Below are positions 52,903 through 62,159 of a stretch of 64,000 bases of DNA, piece by piece. Origin of the DNA: Clostridia bacterium (GTDB lineage Bacteria > Bacillota > Clostridia > UBA1381); contig CAADTH010000050.1 of NCBI GenBank assembly GCA_900751885.1, positions 62,001 through 126,000 on the forward strand, written 5' to 3'. A model generated the notes under the pieces. The model worked only from the letters and a program-made list of their open reading frames with translations. It was not told the origin of the DNA and did no database searches. Position numbers and translations under genes: made by a program. Numbering within the stretch: the stretch's first letter is position 1; every line of letters starts with the position of its first letter.

Positions 52903-55900
52903 ATGTATATCGCAGATTTACATATTCATTCGAAATATTCCAGAGCTACCAGCAAGACGTGTGTACCGGAATATCTCGAGCTTTGGGCAAAGAGAAAGGG
53001 AATCGACCTGATTGGAACAGGGGATTTCACACATCCTGCTTGGAGAGAAGAATTAAGGGAAAAATTGACTCCGGCGGAGGATGGACTATTTGTCCTGAAG
53101 GACGAATACCGGGTTGACGATGAGGTGATGCCGGATGCCAAGCCGGCGCGGTTTGTCGTGTCGGGCGAAATCAGCTCAATTTATAAAAAGAATGGAAAAA
53201 CCAGAAAGGTGCACAACGTAATTTTACTGCCGGGGTTGGAGGAAGCGGAAACGCTTTCCAGGCGGTTGGAGGCAATTGGCAATGTCCACTCGGACGGACG
53301 GCCGATTTTAGGGCTGGATAGTAGAGACCTGCTTGAGATTACGTTGGAGGCATGCCCGGATGCCATTTTTATTCCGGCGCACATCTGGACGCCGCACTTT
53401 TCACTGTTCGGTGCATTTTCTGGATTTGATACCATAGAGGAATGCTTTGAGGATTTGACACCGCATATTCATGCGCTTGAGACGGGGCTTTCTTCTGATC
53501 CTGCGATGAATTGGCGGCTTTCTATGCTGGATGGATACACGCTCGTTTCCAACTCCGACGCGCATTCCCCGGCAAAGCTGGGACGTGAGGCAAATTTGTT
53601 GGACACCGATCTTTCTTATCCTGCTTTGTATGAAGCGATTCAAGAGAAGAAGGGGTTTGCCGGAACCATCGAATTCTTTCCCGAGGAGGGGAAGTACCAC
53701 TACGATGGACACAGAAACTGTCATCTATGCCTGAAGCCATCTGAGACGATACGCTTTGGCGGAAAATGCCCGGTGTGTGGGAAGAAAATCACGATTGGTG
53801 TAGAGCATCGGGTGGAGGAGCTTGCAGATAGAGACGAGGGGTATCGTCCAAATGGTGCGCTCCCATTTGAGAGCTTGGCGCCGCTTTGCGAGGTTATTGC
53901 CGCATCTACGGGGCTTTCCTCTGCCAGCAAAAAGGTGACGGCACAGTATGAGGAGATTTTAGGAAAGCTTGGGTCAGAATTTTACATTCTCAGAAAAGCG
54001 CCAATCGAGGATATCCGCCATGCGGCTGGGGTTTGTGTTGCGGAGGGGATTCGGCGGCTTCGGGAAGGTCAAGTGGAGAGAATTCCCGGGTATGATGGGG
54101 AATACGGCATCATCAAGATTTTGGATGAAGCGGAAATCAAGCACTTGAGCGGTCAGACGGCATTGCTGGATTTATCAGCGTTCACGAAGCAGGAAGAAAC
54201 GGATACAGAGAATCCGATTCAGGACACCATCAATATAGAAAAGGAAACGAGCGAAGAGGCGAAACAGGAACCGAAAAAAATGGGACTTTTGGATGGGCTG
54301 AATCAGAGCCAGATGGAGGCTGTGACAGCGCCGGAAGGTGCGGTAGCGGTTGTGGCAGGTCCGGGGACAGGGAAGACAAAGACGCTGGTATCGAGGATTG
54401 CCTATCTGGTTTTGAGACAGGGCAGAAAGCCCTCTGAAATCACGGCGGTTACGTTCACAAACAAGGCGGCGGATGAAATGCGCTACAGGCTGGAAAAAGA
54501 GCTTGGAAAGCGAACCGTGCGCGCAATGACAATCGGAACCTTCCATGCAATCTGTCTGAAGCTTCTCACAGAGTGCGGTTTGGAAAAGCCGCTGGTGGGT
54601 GAAAATGAGGCACAGGCTCTGGCGGAAGAGGTGATAAGAGAGACTGGTTTTCAGATGAAGCCGGCGTCCCTGCTTCGCGCAGTGTCAGACAGGAAAAATG
54701 AAATTGGGGAAAGCGGATTGCCGGAGGAGGTATACCAGGTATATCAGAAAAAGCTGGATGAAGCAGGTGTGATGGATTTGGATGATTTGCTTTTGCACAC
54801 CCTGCAGTTATGGAGCAATGGAAAACAGACGGCAAAGCAAGCACAGCGGTTTCGCTATCTTTTGGTGGATGAATTTCAGGATATCAACCATCTTCAGCAG
54901 GAGCTGATTGTAAAATGGAGCAATAAGAGCAAGGGGGTATTTGTGATAGGCGATCCGGATCAGTCTATCTATGGTTTCCGAGGGGCGGACGCCGCTTGTT
55001 TTGAGCGGTTTGGAGTGCAGTATCCCGATATGAGAACCATCCGCTTATCAGAAAATTACCGGTCCACGCCTGAAATTTTACAGTGTGCGCTTTCTGTGAT
55101 TGACCACAATGCAGGAGGAGGCAGGGTGCTTGTGCCGCACAAACAAAGCGGCGAGCAGGTCAGCATCATGACGGCACAGAGCGATTTATCAGAAGCAATC
55201 TTTGTGGCAAAGACCATCAATCAAATGGTGGGAGGGATTGACATGCTCGACGCCTATGGATTTGCACGCCCAAATGATGACAAAACGGTCAGAAGCTTTT
55301 CAGAAATTGCTGTGCTCTACCGCACGCACAGGCAGGGCAGGCTGATAGAAAAGTGCCTGCGGCAGGAGGCAATTCCATATACTGTCGTTGGACGGGAGGA
55401 TTTTCTCTCCGATCCTATCATTCGGGGGGCAGTGGCATTGTTCCGCTTTTTATTGAATCCAGACGATTTGTATTCCATGAGGGTCAGCTTAAAAGCACTG
55501 TGTGACTGCCCGGATGAGCTGTGCGACAGGGTGGCGGACAGCTTGATAAAAGGGGAAGGAGAGGTTCTTGAGCGAATTGCTCCGTTTCGAGAGAAGCCCC
55601 TTATCTATGCCTATGTGGATTGGGTGCAGGAGTATCTTGCGCGTATTCACAAGGAGAAGCCGGCGAAATTGATAGAAGCGTGGGCGGATGGATGCGGACT
55701 GTCCGAATCGGAGACAATGAAGCGGTTTATCAATATGGCAGTGCTGTATGACGACATGGAGTCATTTTTGAAAGCCCTGGTGCTGGGAGGGGAGAGCGAT
55801 GTGGCGAGAAGCTCAGGAAGAGAGTATACCTCCAATGCTGTCACGCTTATGACACTGCATGGATGCAAGGGACTTGAATTTCCGGTAGTATTTTTGTGCG

Positions 55901-56130
55901 GAGTGAAGGAAGGGAGCATTCCCCTGGAATCAAAAAGCTATCAGGCGGATGTCGAGGAAGAGAGAAGACTTTTTTATGTGGGGATGACGCGGGCAGAACA
56001 AGAGCTGTATTTGCTCACTTCCGAGAAGCCGTCTATGTTTTTGGAGGAAATTCCAGCAGAACATACACACAGGGCAGACACATTGCCGCACAAAAAACAG
56101 CAGGCAGTTCAGCTCAGCTTGTTTGACTAG
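52903..56130 (+). CDS. EndoQ-like PHP nuclease fused to UvrD/PcrA-type helicase
   Basis: 1,075 residues joining two DNA-repair activities. The N-terminal part (1 to about 415) resembles EndoQ, which nicks DNA 5' of deaminated bases such as uracil and hypoxanthine. It has a PHP metal site (DLHIHSKYS near 5-13, LIGTGDFTHP near 36-45, PAHIWTPHFSLFG near 158-170, SNSDAHSP near 216-223) and a zinc knuckle with Cys273, Cys276, Cys289 and Cys292. After an acidic linker (about 425-460) comes a superfamily-1 helicase: Walker A AGPGTGKTKT (about 483-492), Walker B LLVDEFQDIN, motif III VIGDPDQSIYGFRGAD, motif V TLMTLHGCKGLEFPVVF and motif VI FYVGMTRAE. ATG 52903 follows GGGGAG. It lies directly before the cas operon but has its own promoter and terminator. 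Confidence 0.88.
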   Translation: MYIADLHIHSKYSRATSKTCVPEYLELWAKRKGIDLIGTGDFTHPAWREELREKLTPAEDGLFVLKDEYRVDDEVMPDAKPARFVVSGEISSIYKKNGKTRKVHNVILLPGLEEAETLSRRLEAIGNVHSDGRPILGLDSRDLLEITLEACPDAIFIPAHIWTPHFSLFGAFSGFDTIEECFEDLTPHIHALETGLSSDPAMNWRLSMLDGYTLVSNSDAHSPAKLGREANLLDTDLSYPALYEAIQEKKGFAGTIEFFPEEGKYHYDGHRNCHLCLKPSETIRFGGKCPVCGKKITIGVEHRVEELADRDEGYRPNGALPFESLAPLCEVIAASTGLSSASKKVTAQYEEILGKLGSEFYILRKAPIEDIRHAAGVCVAEGIRRLREGQVERIPGYDGEYGIIKILDEAEIKHLSGQTALLDLSAFTKQEETDTENPIQDTINIEKETSEEAKQEPKKMGLLDGLNQSQMEAVTAPEGAVAVVAGPGTGKTKTLVSRIAYLVLRQGRKPSEITAVTFTNKAADEMRYRLEKELGKRTVRAMTIGTFHAICLKLLTECGLEKPLVGENEAQALAEEVIRETGFQMKPASLLRAVSDRKNEIGESGLPEEVYQVYQKKLDEAGVMDLDDLLLHTLQLWSNGKQTAKQAQRFRYLLVDEFQDINHLQQELIVKWSNKSKGVFVIGDPDQSIYGFRGADAACFERFGVQYPDMRTIRLSENYRSTPEILQCALSVIDHNAGGGRVLVPHKQSGEQVSIMTAQSDLSEAIFVAKTINQMVGGIDMLDAYGFARPNDDKTVRSFSEIAVLYRTHRQGRLIEKCLRQEAIPYTVVGREDFLSDPIIRGAVALFRFLLNPDDLYSMRVSLKALCDCPDELCDRVADSLIKGEGEVLERIAPFREKPLIYAYVDWVQEYLARIHKEKPAKLIEAWADGCGLSESETMKRFINMAVLYDDMESFLKALVLGGESDVARSSGREYTSNAVTLMTLHGCKGLEFPVVFLCGVKEGSIPLESKSYQADVEEERRLFYVGMTRAEQELYLLTSEKPSMFLEEIPAEHTHRADTLPHKKQQAVQLSLFD

Positions 56131-56131
56131 A

Positions 56132-56168
56132 AAAAATTGACGCTATTTGAGGATGGCGTCAATTTTTG
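56132..56168 (+). terminator. terminator between the fusion gene and cas3
   Basis: AAAAATTGACGC pairs with GCGTCAATTTTT, then a T-rich tail. Confidence 0.88.
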
Positions 56169-56189
56169 TATATATTTGAGAAAAATTTG

Positions 56190-56218
56190 TTGAAAATGCT
56201 GGATAAATGTGTTATAAT
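56190..56218 (+). promoter_or_regulatory. promoter of the type I-C cas operon
   Basis: TTGAAA (56190-56195), 17-bp spacer, perfect TATAAT (56213-56218), 38 bp before the cas3 start. Confidence 0.75.
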
Positions 56219-56255
56219 GCCCAATATCAGCAGAAGGACAAAGGGGGGCGTCAAC

Positions 56256-58634
56256 ATGCGAAAGCTTCTCGCACACCGGGGCGACGGGCGGGAACAGCTT
56301 TTAAAGGAACATTTGGAGACTGTCGCAAGGCTGTGTGCCAGTTATATGAAGAAAATAGGACTAGAACATGTCGGTTATCTTGCAGGCTTGGTTCATGACG
56401 GAGGGAAAATTCGAGCCGTGTTTCAAGACTATATTCGAACGGGAGATAAAGCCCTGCGGGGGAAAATCAACCATTCCTTCTTTGGCGCATGGCTGATACA
56501 GGAGATGCAGGAGAGGACAACAGCAGATAAGATAACCAAACAGTTGATTGCGTGTGCAGTCTGCTCGCACCACGGGGGGCTTGTAGACATCATTGCGCCG
56601 GATGGGGAAAGCAAGTATGAAAGCCGCCTGCACTACGACGGGACATTGGAGTATGAGTCGTGTAAAGAAATATTTTTTTGCGAGTATGCAAGTGAAGAGC
56701 GTATTAAGGAGTTATTTTTGAACGCATCCAAAGAGGTAGAAACGGTGTTTGATAGAGTCAGGCATATGGGATTTTTCGGGATTGCCATGATACAGAAGTT
56801 TTTATTTTCCGCGCTGGTAGACGCCGATCGGTATGACACCTATTGCTTTGAGGCGGATATCCAGCCGGCGGACTGTACGGGGACAGACTGGCTTTCGCTA
56901 CAGAAGGAAATGGAGCGGTATATGGCTGGCTTTGACGGCGAAGGCAGCATCAATGCATTGCGCCGTGAGATTTCAGACGATTGCTTCCGGTTTGCGGTGC
57001 GCCCCGGCGGCGTATACGAGCTGTTTGTCCCCACCGGCGGTGGGAAAACACTTTCCTCCCTTCGGTATGCACTGCGGCATTGCGCGGTGAATGACGAATT
57101 AGATGCAAAAGACCACATCTATTATATGATTCCCTACTGCTCTATTTTAGATCAAAACAGCAGTGAAATCAGAAAAGCGCTTGGTGTATCCAAGGAGGAT
57201 GCGCTTGTGCTGGAGCATCACTCAAATGTGATTTTAGAGAAGAGGGAACAGGAAAATACAGATGAATTGTATCAAAGATATGAGCTGTTGACAGAGCGGT
57301 GGGCAGAGCCGGGTGTGATACTGACCACAATGGTTCAATTTCTCGACACGCTGTTTGCAGGCGGAACAAGGGCAGTGCGGCGTTTGCATCAGCTCTCCCA
57401 CTCAATTCTCATCTTTGATGAAATTCAGGCGATTCCAGTGAACTGCATCCATTTATTCAATGCGGCAATCAATTTTTTATCTCAGGTGTGCGGTACGACC
57501 GTGATTTTGTGTACTGCAACTCAGCCACAGCTTTCGAAAGTGGAGTCTGTACCGCTTACGCTTACCGAACCGGTTCATATCGTGCCGGATTTTTCAGAGA
57601 AATTTAGTCAATTCCAGCGCACAAAAATCATAGATGCCACCACCAAAACAGGAATGAGCTATGACGTAGCTTCGGATTTTGCAATCGAAAGAATGGAAAA
57701 AACGGATTCTATTCTTTTTATCGTCAACACAAAGCCGGCGGCAGAAGCGATGTATCAGCGGCTGAAGGAGTGCACAGACGGGATGAGAGTGTATCTTTTG
57801 AGTGCAAACCTTTGCCCATGCCACCGAAGAAAGATTTTGGACGAGATAAAAGCGGTGAAAAGAGGAGAGAAGGTGATTTGTGTCAGCACACAGCTCATTG
57901 AAGCCGGGGTGGATTTGAGTTTTGGGTGTGTGATTCGCTCACTGGCAGGGCTTGACAATATCGCCCAGGCGGCAGGCAGATGCAACCGGCATGGCGAATT
58001 CGGGACGATATGTGAGGTATACATTGTAAGGCTCTCTGAAGAGAGCTTAAACAATCTTTCGGAAATCGAGACGGCGCAGAATGTGACAAGCCGTCTTCTC
58101 AAGCAATTTCGCGATGACCCAGAAGGTATGGGAGGGGACTTGCTGTCTCCGCAGGCGATTGAAGCGTATTATATGCACTATTATTATGAGCGCAAAGAGC
58201 AAATGGGGTATCCGTCTAAAAAGGGAAATTATACGTTATACAGCTTGTTGTCAGACAACAAAAAAGCAAGGGATGAATATATAAACAGACGTAAGATGGT
58301 TCCGCCATTTGCATCCTATCAGGCTTTTCACACGATGGGAGAAGAGTTTCAGGTGATTGATAGCAACACCTGTGGAATTATTGTGCCCTACGAGGGCGGA
58401 GAGGAACTGATTGCGAAGCTTAGGAGCGGACTGGATATTAGGGAGAAGAAACAGCTTCTTCGAAGAGGTCAGGAATACACGGTCAACGTGTACGACAATA
58501 CGAAAAAGGCATTAGCAAAAAAGAAAGCAATTGATTTAATTGAAGAGCTACAGGTGTATGTTTTGCGGCAAGGACATTATGATGAGGAAACAGGAATTTC
58601 GGCGGAGGCAGAGCTGGAGTTTCTGGAATGTTAG
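56256..58634 (+). CDS. cas3: Cas3 nuclease-helicase, type I-C
   Basis: Degrades target DNA after Cascade has opened it. 792 residues: HD nuclease domain (about 1-215; LVHDGGK with His47-Asp48, CSHHGG near 104) and superfamily-2 helicase (about 245-620). The helicase motifs are VPTGGGKT for Walker A, FDEIQAIP for motif II (DEIQ variant), STQLIEAGVDLSF and QAAGRCNRHGE, followed by a C-terminal domain. ATG 56256 is preceded by AAGGGGGG; the open frame reaches back to 56166, but the promoter lies inside that stretch. It is the first gene of a compact operon. Confidence 0.95.
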   Translation: MRKLLAHRGDGREQLLKEHLETVARLCASYMKKIGLEHVGYLAGLVHDGGKIRAVFQDYIRTGDKALRGKINHSFFGAWLIQEMQERTTADKITKQLIACAVCSHHGGLVDIIAPDGESKYESRLHYDGTLEYESCKEIFFCEYASEERIKELFLNASKEVETVFDRVRHMGFFGIAMIQKFLFSALVDADRYDTYCFEADIQPADCTGTDWLSLQKEMERYMAGFDGEGSINALRREISDDCFRFAVRPGGVYELFVPTGGGKTLSSLRYALRHCAVNDELDAKDHIYYMIPYCSILDQNSSEIRKALGVSKEDALVLEHHSNVILEKREQENTDELYQRYELLTERWAEPGVILTTMVQFLDTLFAGGTRAVRRLHQLSHSILIFDEIQAIPVNCIHLFNAAINFLSQVCGTTVILCTATQPQLSKVESVPLTLTEPVHIVPDFSEKFSQFQRTKIIDATTKTGMSYDVASDFAIERMEKTDSILFIVNTKPAAEAMYQRLKECTDGMRVYLLSANLCPCHRRKILDEIKAVKRGEKVICVSTQLIEAGVDLSFGCVIRSLAGLDNIAQAAGRCNRHGEFGTICEVYIVRLSEESLNNLSEIETAQNVTSRLLKQFRDDPEGMGGDLLSPQAIEAYYMHYYYERKEQMGYPSKKGNYTLYSLLSDNKKARDEYINRRKMVPPFASYQAFHTMGEEFQVIDSNTCGIIVPYEGGEELIAKLRSGLDIREKKQLLRRGQEYTVNVYDNTKKALAKKKAIDLIEELQVYVLRQGHYDEETGISAEAELEFLEC

Positions 58635-58649
58635 AAAGGGGGAGTTTCA

Positions 58650-59384
58650 TTGGAGAAGGAAAATAAACTATCGTTTCAGCTCTGGGGCAGGCAAGCGCTC
58701 TTTAGTGACCCGATTAACCGGGTGGGCGGAGAGAAAATGAGCTATAGTGTGCCGACCTATGAGGCGCTTCGGGGGATATGCGAGTCGATTTACTGGAAGC
58801 CAACCTTTGAATGGATTGTCGACCGGGTGCGCGTGATGAATCGGATTCACACACAGTCGCGCGGACAGCGCATCATGAAATTCAAGACGGACAAAAACGA
58901 CCTTTCCATCTATACCTATTTGGCGGATGTCTGCTATCAGGTACAGGCGCATTTCGAGTGGAATGAAGCCTATCCGGATCTTGCGTGTGACCGCAATGAA
59001 AACAAGCATTTTTTCATTGCCAAGCGGATGCTTGCGCGCGGCGGACGGCGCGATATCTTTTTGGGCACGCGGGAGTGCCAGGGATATGTGGAGCCGTGTG
59101 AATTTGGAGAGGGAGATGGATATTATGACAATGAGGATGCCATGTCGTTTGGAATGATGGTGCATGGTATTTCTTATCCAGAACAGACGGGACTCGATTA
59201 TCTCCAGACACGGCTTTGGGATGTGGTCATGCGCCGCGGTGTGATTGAGTTTATCCGGCCGGAGCAGTGTGAGATTAAAATTAAGTCAACAAAGAGCGAA
59301 AAGCAGGTATTTGAGCTAGGCAAGAACTTTACAGGGCTTGGAGAATTTGAACAGGAGGGGATGCTTTTTGGGATGGATGAGTGA
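58650..59384 (+). CDS. cas5c: Cas5c (Cas5d), crRNA-processing endonuclease
   Basis: 244 residues. In type I-C systems Cas5 replaces Cas6 and cuts pre-crRNA, then caps the 5' handle in Cascade. Candidate catalytic residues fall where Bacillus halodurans Cas5d has them: Tyr48 (ESIYWKP) and Lys119-His120 (ENKHFF). The family phrases FSDPINRVGGEK, LARGGRRDIFLGTRECQGYVEPC and YYD are present. TTG 58650 is the start, five bases after AAAGGGGGAG, because no ATG lies near that site. The end overlaps cas8c by 17 bp. Confidence 0.93.
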   Translation: MEKENKLSFQLWGRQALFSDPINRVGGEKMSYSVPTYEALRGICESIYWKPTFEWIVDRVRVMNRIHTQSRGQRIMKFKTDKNDLSIYTYLADVCYQVQAHFEWNEAYPDLACDRNENKHFFIAKRMLARGGRRDIFLGTRECQGYVEPCEFGEGDGYYDNEDAMSFGMMVHGISYPEQTGLDYLQTRLWDVVMRRGVIEFIRPEQCEIKIKSTKSEKQVFELGKNFTGLGEFEQEGMLFGMDE

Positions 59385-61320
59385 GCTTTACAAGACGTAT
59401 GAAAATTGTTCCGACCAGATTGCCAAGCCGCGACCGGATGGGAAACCGCCGCTTTTGCCCATTTCCCATACATTACAGCGTGCACATGTGGAGATGGAGT
59501 TAGATACAGATGCGAATATAATCAATGTGAGAATGTTGGGGATTGAAGAGGCGGACACGATTCTTCCCTGTACTGAGGATTCGGCAAGCAGAACATCCGG
59601 TCCGGTATCGCATATGCTGTATGACAATTTACTGTATATTGCAGGGGACGGACAAGAGCATGGGTTGAAGAATAAGGAACGTTTTGAGAATTATTTATCG
59701 CAGTTATCGGACTGGTGTGCGTCAGCATATTGCACAGAAGATGTCCGAATTATCAAGCAGTACCTGGAGCGTGGAACGCTGATAGGCGATTTGGTGGCTT
59801 GGAATATTTTGTTTTTAAACGACAGTGGACAACTAAAAAATGAGTGGACAGGCGACAAGAAAAACAAACCGCTTGATGCGTCAAAGACATTGGTGCGGTT
59901 TCGAGTGGTACATCCAGGTAAGCCGCCGGTAAAATGTAACGAGAATACAGAGCTGTTCGAGGCATATCAGACGTATTATCTGTCAAAAAAAGAAGGAAAA
60001 CGGATTTGCTATGTGACAGGAAACGAGGAGATATATACAGATAAGCATTTGGCACATTTGAGAAATGGCGGTGACAATGCAAAGCTGGTTTCCTCGAATG
60101 ACAGCTCGGATTTTACATATCGCGGAAGGTTTAAAGAAGCACTCGATGCCGTGACTATCAGCTATGAGGTATCCCAAAAAGCGCATCACGCGCTTCGTTG
60201 GCTGATTGGAACGCAGGGGTGGAAAAATGGGGAACAAACGATTCTTGTCTGGGGAACGGTCGGTGGGAAATATCCAAATATTGCAGGCGACAGCGTCGAT
60301 ATTTTCGGGAATGCCATCATAGATGAGGATAAGATTTATAGTACACGCGAGGAAGTGGCAAGAAAAGTAGAAAATCTGATGAAAGGCTACGGCAGACCAG
60401 CAGAGGTTGAAGGGGAAGATGTTGTAGTGATGGCACTGGAAGCGGCAACTCCGGGGAGACTTTCGATTCGATATTACAATGAGATGAGAGATTCAGATTT
60501 TATTGAGAATCTGAGACACTGGTATTCTACTTGCATCTGGGACCATGATTATAAATCAGTAAAGGACGGGCAGGATGAAAGCGGAAAACAGAAATATCGT
60601 CATATACGCTTTACAGGCACTCCTGCGCCTGAGGATATTGTGTTCGCGGCTTTTGGAAACCTCGATACGAAGTCTGGGGAAAAGATAAAAAGGGAAACAA
60701 TAGAAAGACTGCTTCCCTGTATTTCAGATAAAAAGAGCTTGCCGAGAGATATCGTGAATTGTGCAGTAAAACGTGCGTCACATCCAGTGGGGATGGAGCA
60801 TTGGCAGTGGACAAAAACACTCAGTATAGCGTGCGCTTTGGTAAAAAAATATCGGGAAGAGAAGTATGAAGGAGAGCGTTGGGATATGGAATTAAACACG
60901 AAAGAAAACGATCGAAGCTATCTGTTTGGGCGGTTGTTGGCATGTGCAGACAATCTGGAGCGGTTTGCACAGTGGGCGGCAGACCATGACAATTCATATG
61001 GAGATTGGCGAGTGACAAATGCAATTAAATTTCAGGAGAAATTCGAGATAAGACCAAAAACAACTTTTAGGTGGATTAATAGAAAGTTAATACCATACAA
61101 AAGCAGATTACATAAAAAATACATTAGTGCTTTACGAAATTTAGAGAAAGAAATAGAAGATATTATGTCTATGTTTCAAGAAGGGGATTTTTCGGATGCA
61201 CCACTTGATGGACAGTATCTGATGGGCTATTATTGTCAGATGAAAGAATTTAGAATTAGGAGAGAAAAAACAAAGAAAGAGAAACAAGAAACAAACCAAA
61301 ACGAGGGAGGAAATGAATAA
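59368..61320 (+). CDS. cas8c: Cas8c (Csd1), large subunit of type I-C Cascade
   Basis: 650 residues. The large subunit recognises the PAM and helps open target DNA. The protein is recognised as Csd1 by its N-terminus after the start (GWMSELYKTYENC), the phrase EGKRICYVTGNEEIY (about residues 205-220) and the ALRWLIGTQGWKNGEQTILVWG segment (about 272-293). TTG 59368 is the likely start, nine bases after AGGAGG; ATG 59377 is in frame and alternative, and TTG 59338 lies before the site. The C-terminal 144 residues can also be made separately (see the Cas11c entry). The last bases overlap cas7c by one. Base composition of the last 300 bp is noticeably more AT-rich than the rest. Confidence 0.93.
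   Translation: MGWMSELYKTYENCSDQIAKPRPDGKPPLLPISHTLQRAHVEMELDTDANIINVRMLGIEEADTILPCTEDSASRTSGPVSHMLYDNLLYIAGDGQEHGLKNKERFENYLSQLSDWCASAYCTEDVRIIKQYLERGTLIGDLVAWNILFLNDSGQLKNEWTGDKKNKPLDASKTLVRFRVVHPGKPPVKCNENTELFEAYQTYYLSKKEGKRICYVTGNEEIYTDKHLAHLRNGGDNAKLVSSNDSSDFTYRGRFKEALDAVTISYEVSQKAHHALRWLIGTQGWKNGEQTILVWGTVGGKYPNIAGDSVDIFGNAIIDEDKIYSTREEVARKVENLMKGYGRPAEVEGEDVVVMALEAATPGRLSIRYYNEMRDSDFIENLRHWYSTCIWDHDYKSVKDGQDESGKQKYRHIRFTGTPAPEDIVFAAFGNLDTKSGEKIKRETIERLLPCISDKKSLPRDIVNCAVKRASHPVGMEHWQWTKTLSIACALVKKYREEKYEGERWDMELNTKENDRSYLFGRLLACADNLERFAQWAADHDNSYGDWRVTNAIKFQEKFEIRPKTTFRWINRKLIPYKSRLHKKYISALRNLEKEIEDIMSMFQEGDFSDAPLDGQYLMGYYCQMKEFRIRREKTKKEKQETNQNEGGNE
60886..61320 (+). CDS. cas11c: predicted internal Cas11c small subunit inside cas8c
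   Basis: Type I-C systems are known to make Cas11c, the small subunit, from an internal start in cas8c. Here ATG 60886 is in the cas8c frame (codon 507 of 650) and is preceded by GAAGGAGAG (60868-60876) at a workable spacing. The product would be 144 residues, mostly helical with a Lys/Glu-rich C-terminus, fitting a small subunit of about 120-145 residues. Evidence is the site, the frame and the size, together with established family knowledge; expression is not shown. Confidence 0.7.
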   Translation: MELNTKENDRSYLFGRLLACADNLERFAQWAADHDNSYGDWRVTNAIKFQEKFEIRPKTTFRWINRKLIPYKSRLHKKYISALRNLEKEIEDIMSMFQEGDFSDAPLDGQYLMGYYCQMKEFRIRREKTKKEKQETNQNEGGNE

Positions 61321-62159
61321 TGGGTGTATTACAAAACAAAATTGACTTTGCGGTGCTTTTTACAGTAAACAAGGCAAACCCAAATGGGGATCCGCTCGAT
61401 GGAAACCGTCCGAGAATCGACTATGACGGATATGGAGAGGTATCAGATGTATGCATCAAGCGAAAAATCCGAAACCGTCTGCAGGATATGGGGGAGCGGA
61501 TTTTTGTTCAGTCAGACGAGCGCAAGGATGATGGATATAAGAGTCTCAAGGATCGCGCAGATGGCTGTGAAGAGCTAAAAGGTGCAATGAAGGACAAGGA
61601 TTTATACGAGCAGATTGCTTGTTCTGAGTGGATTGATGTCAGGTCATTCGGGCAGGTGTTTGCATTTAAAAAGTCCGAGTTATCCGTTGGCATACGCGGA
61701 CCTGTGACAGTGCAGACGGCGGTTAGTGTCACACCGATTGATTCAACCAGCATGCAAATTACAAAGAGCGTGAATAGTACCACTGAGGACAAAAAAAGCT
61801 CTGATACAATGGGAATGAAGCATCGGGTCGACTTTGGGTTATATAAATTTTATGGAAGCATCAATATACAGCTTGCGGAAAAAACAGGGTTCACCGAGGA
61901 GGACAGCGAAAAAATTAAGCAAGCACTGATTACGCTGTTTGAAAATGACTGCTCGTCCGCGCGCCCTGATGGGAGCATGGCAGTGGAGCGCGTCTATTGG
62001 TGGAAGCATGATTCAAAAGCAGGACAGTATTCCTCCGCGAAGGTACATCACTCGCTTCATGTGACAGAGAAGGTAGAGCTTCCAAAACATCTGGAGGATT
62101 ATGAGATTACGCTGGAGCACCTGGATGGACTGGAGCCGGAAGTCTATGAAGGAATATGA
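61320..62159 (+). CDS. cas7c: Cas7c (Csd2), backbone subunit of type I-C Cascade
   Basis: 279 residues. Multiple Cas7 copies coat the crRNA. The family start is clear: KIDFAVLFTVNKANPNGDPLDGNRPR (positions 7-32; key NKANPNGDP), followed by a thumb region, KSSDTMGMKHRVDFGLYKFYGSIN (positions about 160-183), and the C-terminal RVYWWKHDSKAGQYSSAKVHHSL. ATG 61320 shares one base with the cas8c stop, behind GAGGAAATG, so translation is coupled. Its end overlaps the preferred start of cas4 by 14 bp. Confidence 0.96.
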   Translation: MGVLQNKIDFAVLFTVNKANPNGDPLDGNRPRIDYDGYGEVSDVCIKRKIRNRLQDMGERIFVQSDERKDDGYKSLKDRADGCEELKGAMKDKDLYEQIACSEWIDVRSFGQVFAFKKSELSVGIRGPVTVQTAVSVTPIDSTSMQITKSVNSTTEDKKSSDTMGMKHRVDFGLYKFYGSINIQLAEKTGFTEEDSEKIKQALITLFENDCSSARPDGSMAVERVYWWKHDSKAGQYSSAKVHHSLHVTEKVELPKHLEDYEITLEHLDGLEPEVYEGI

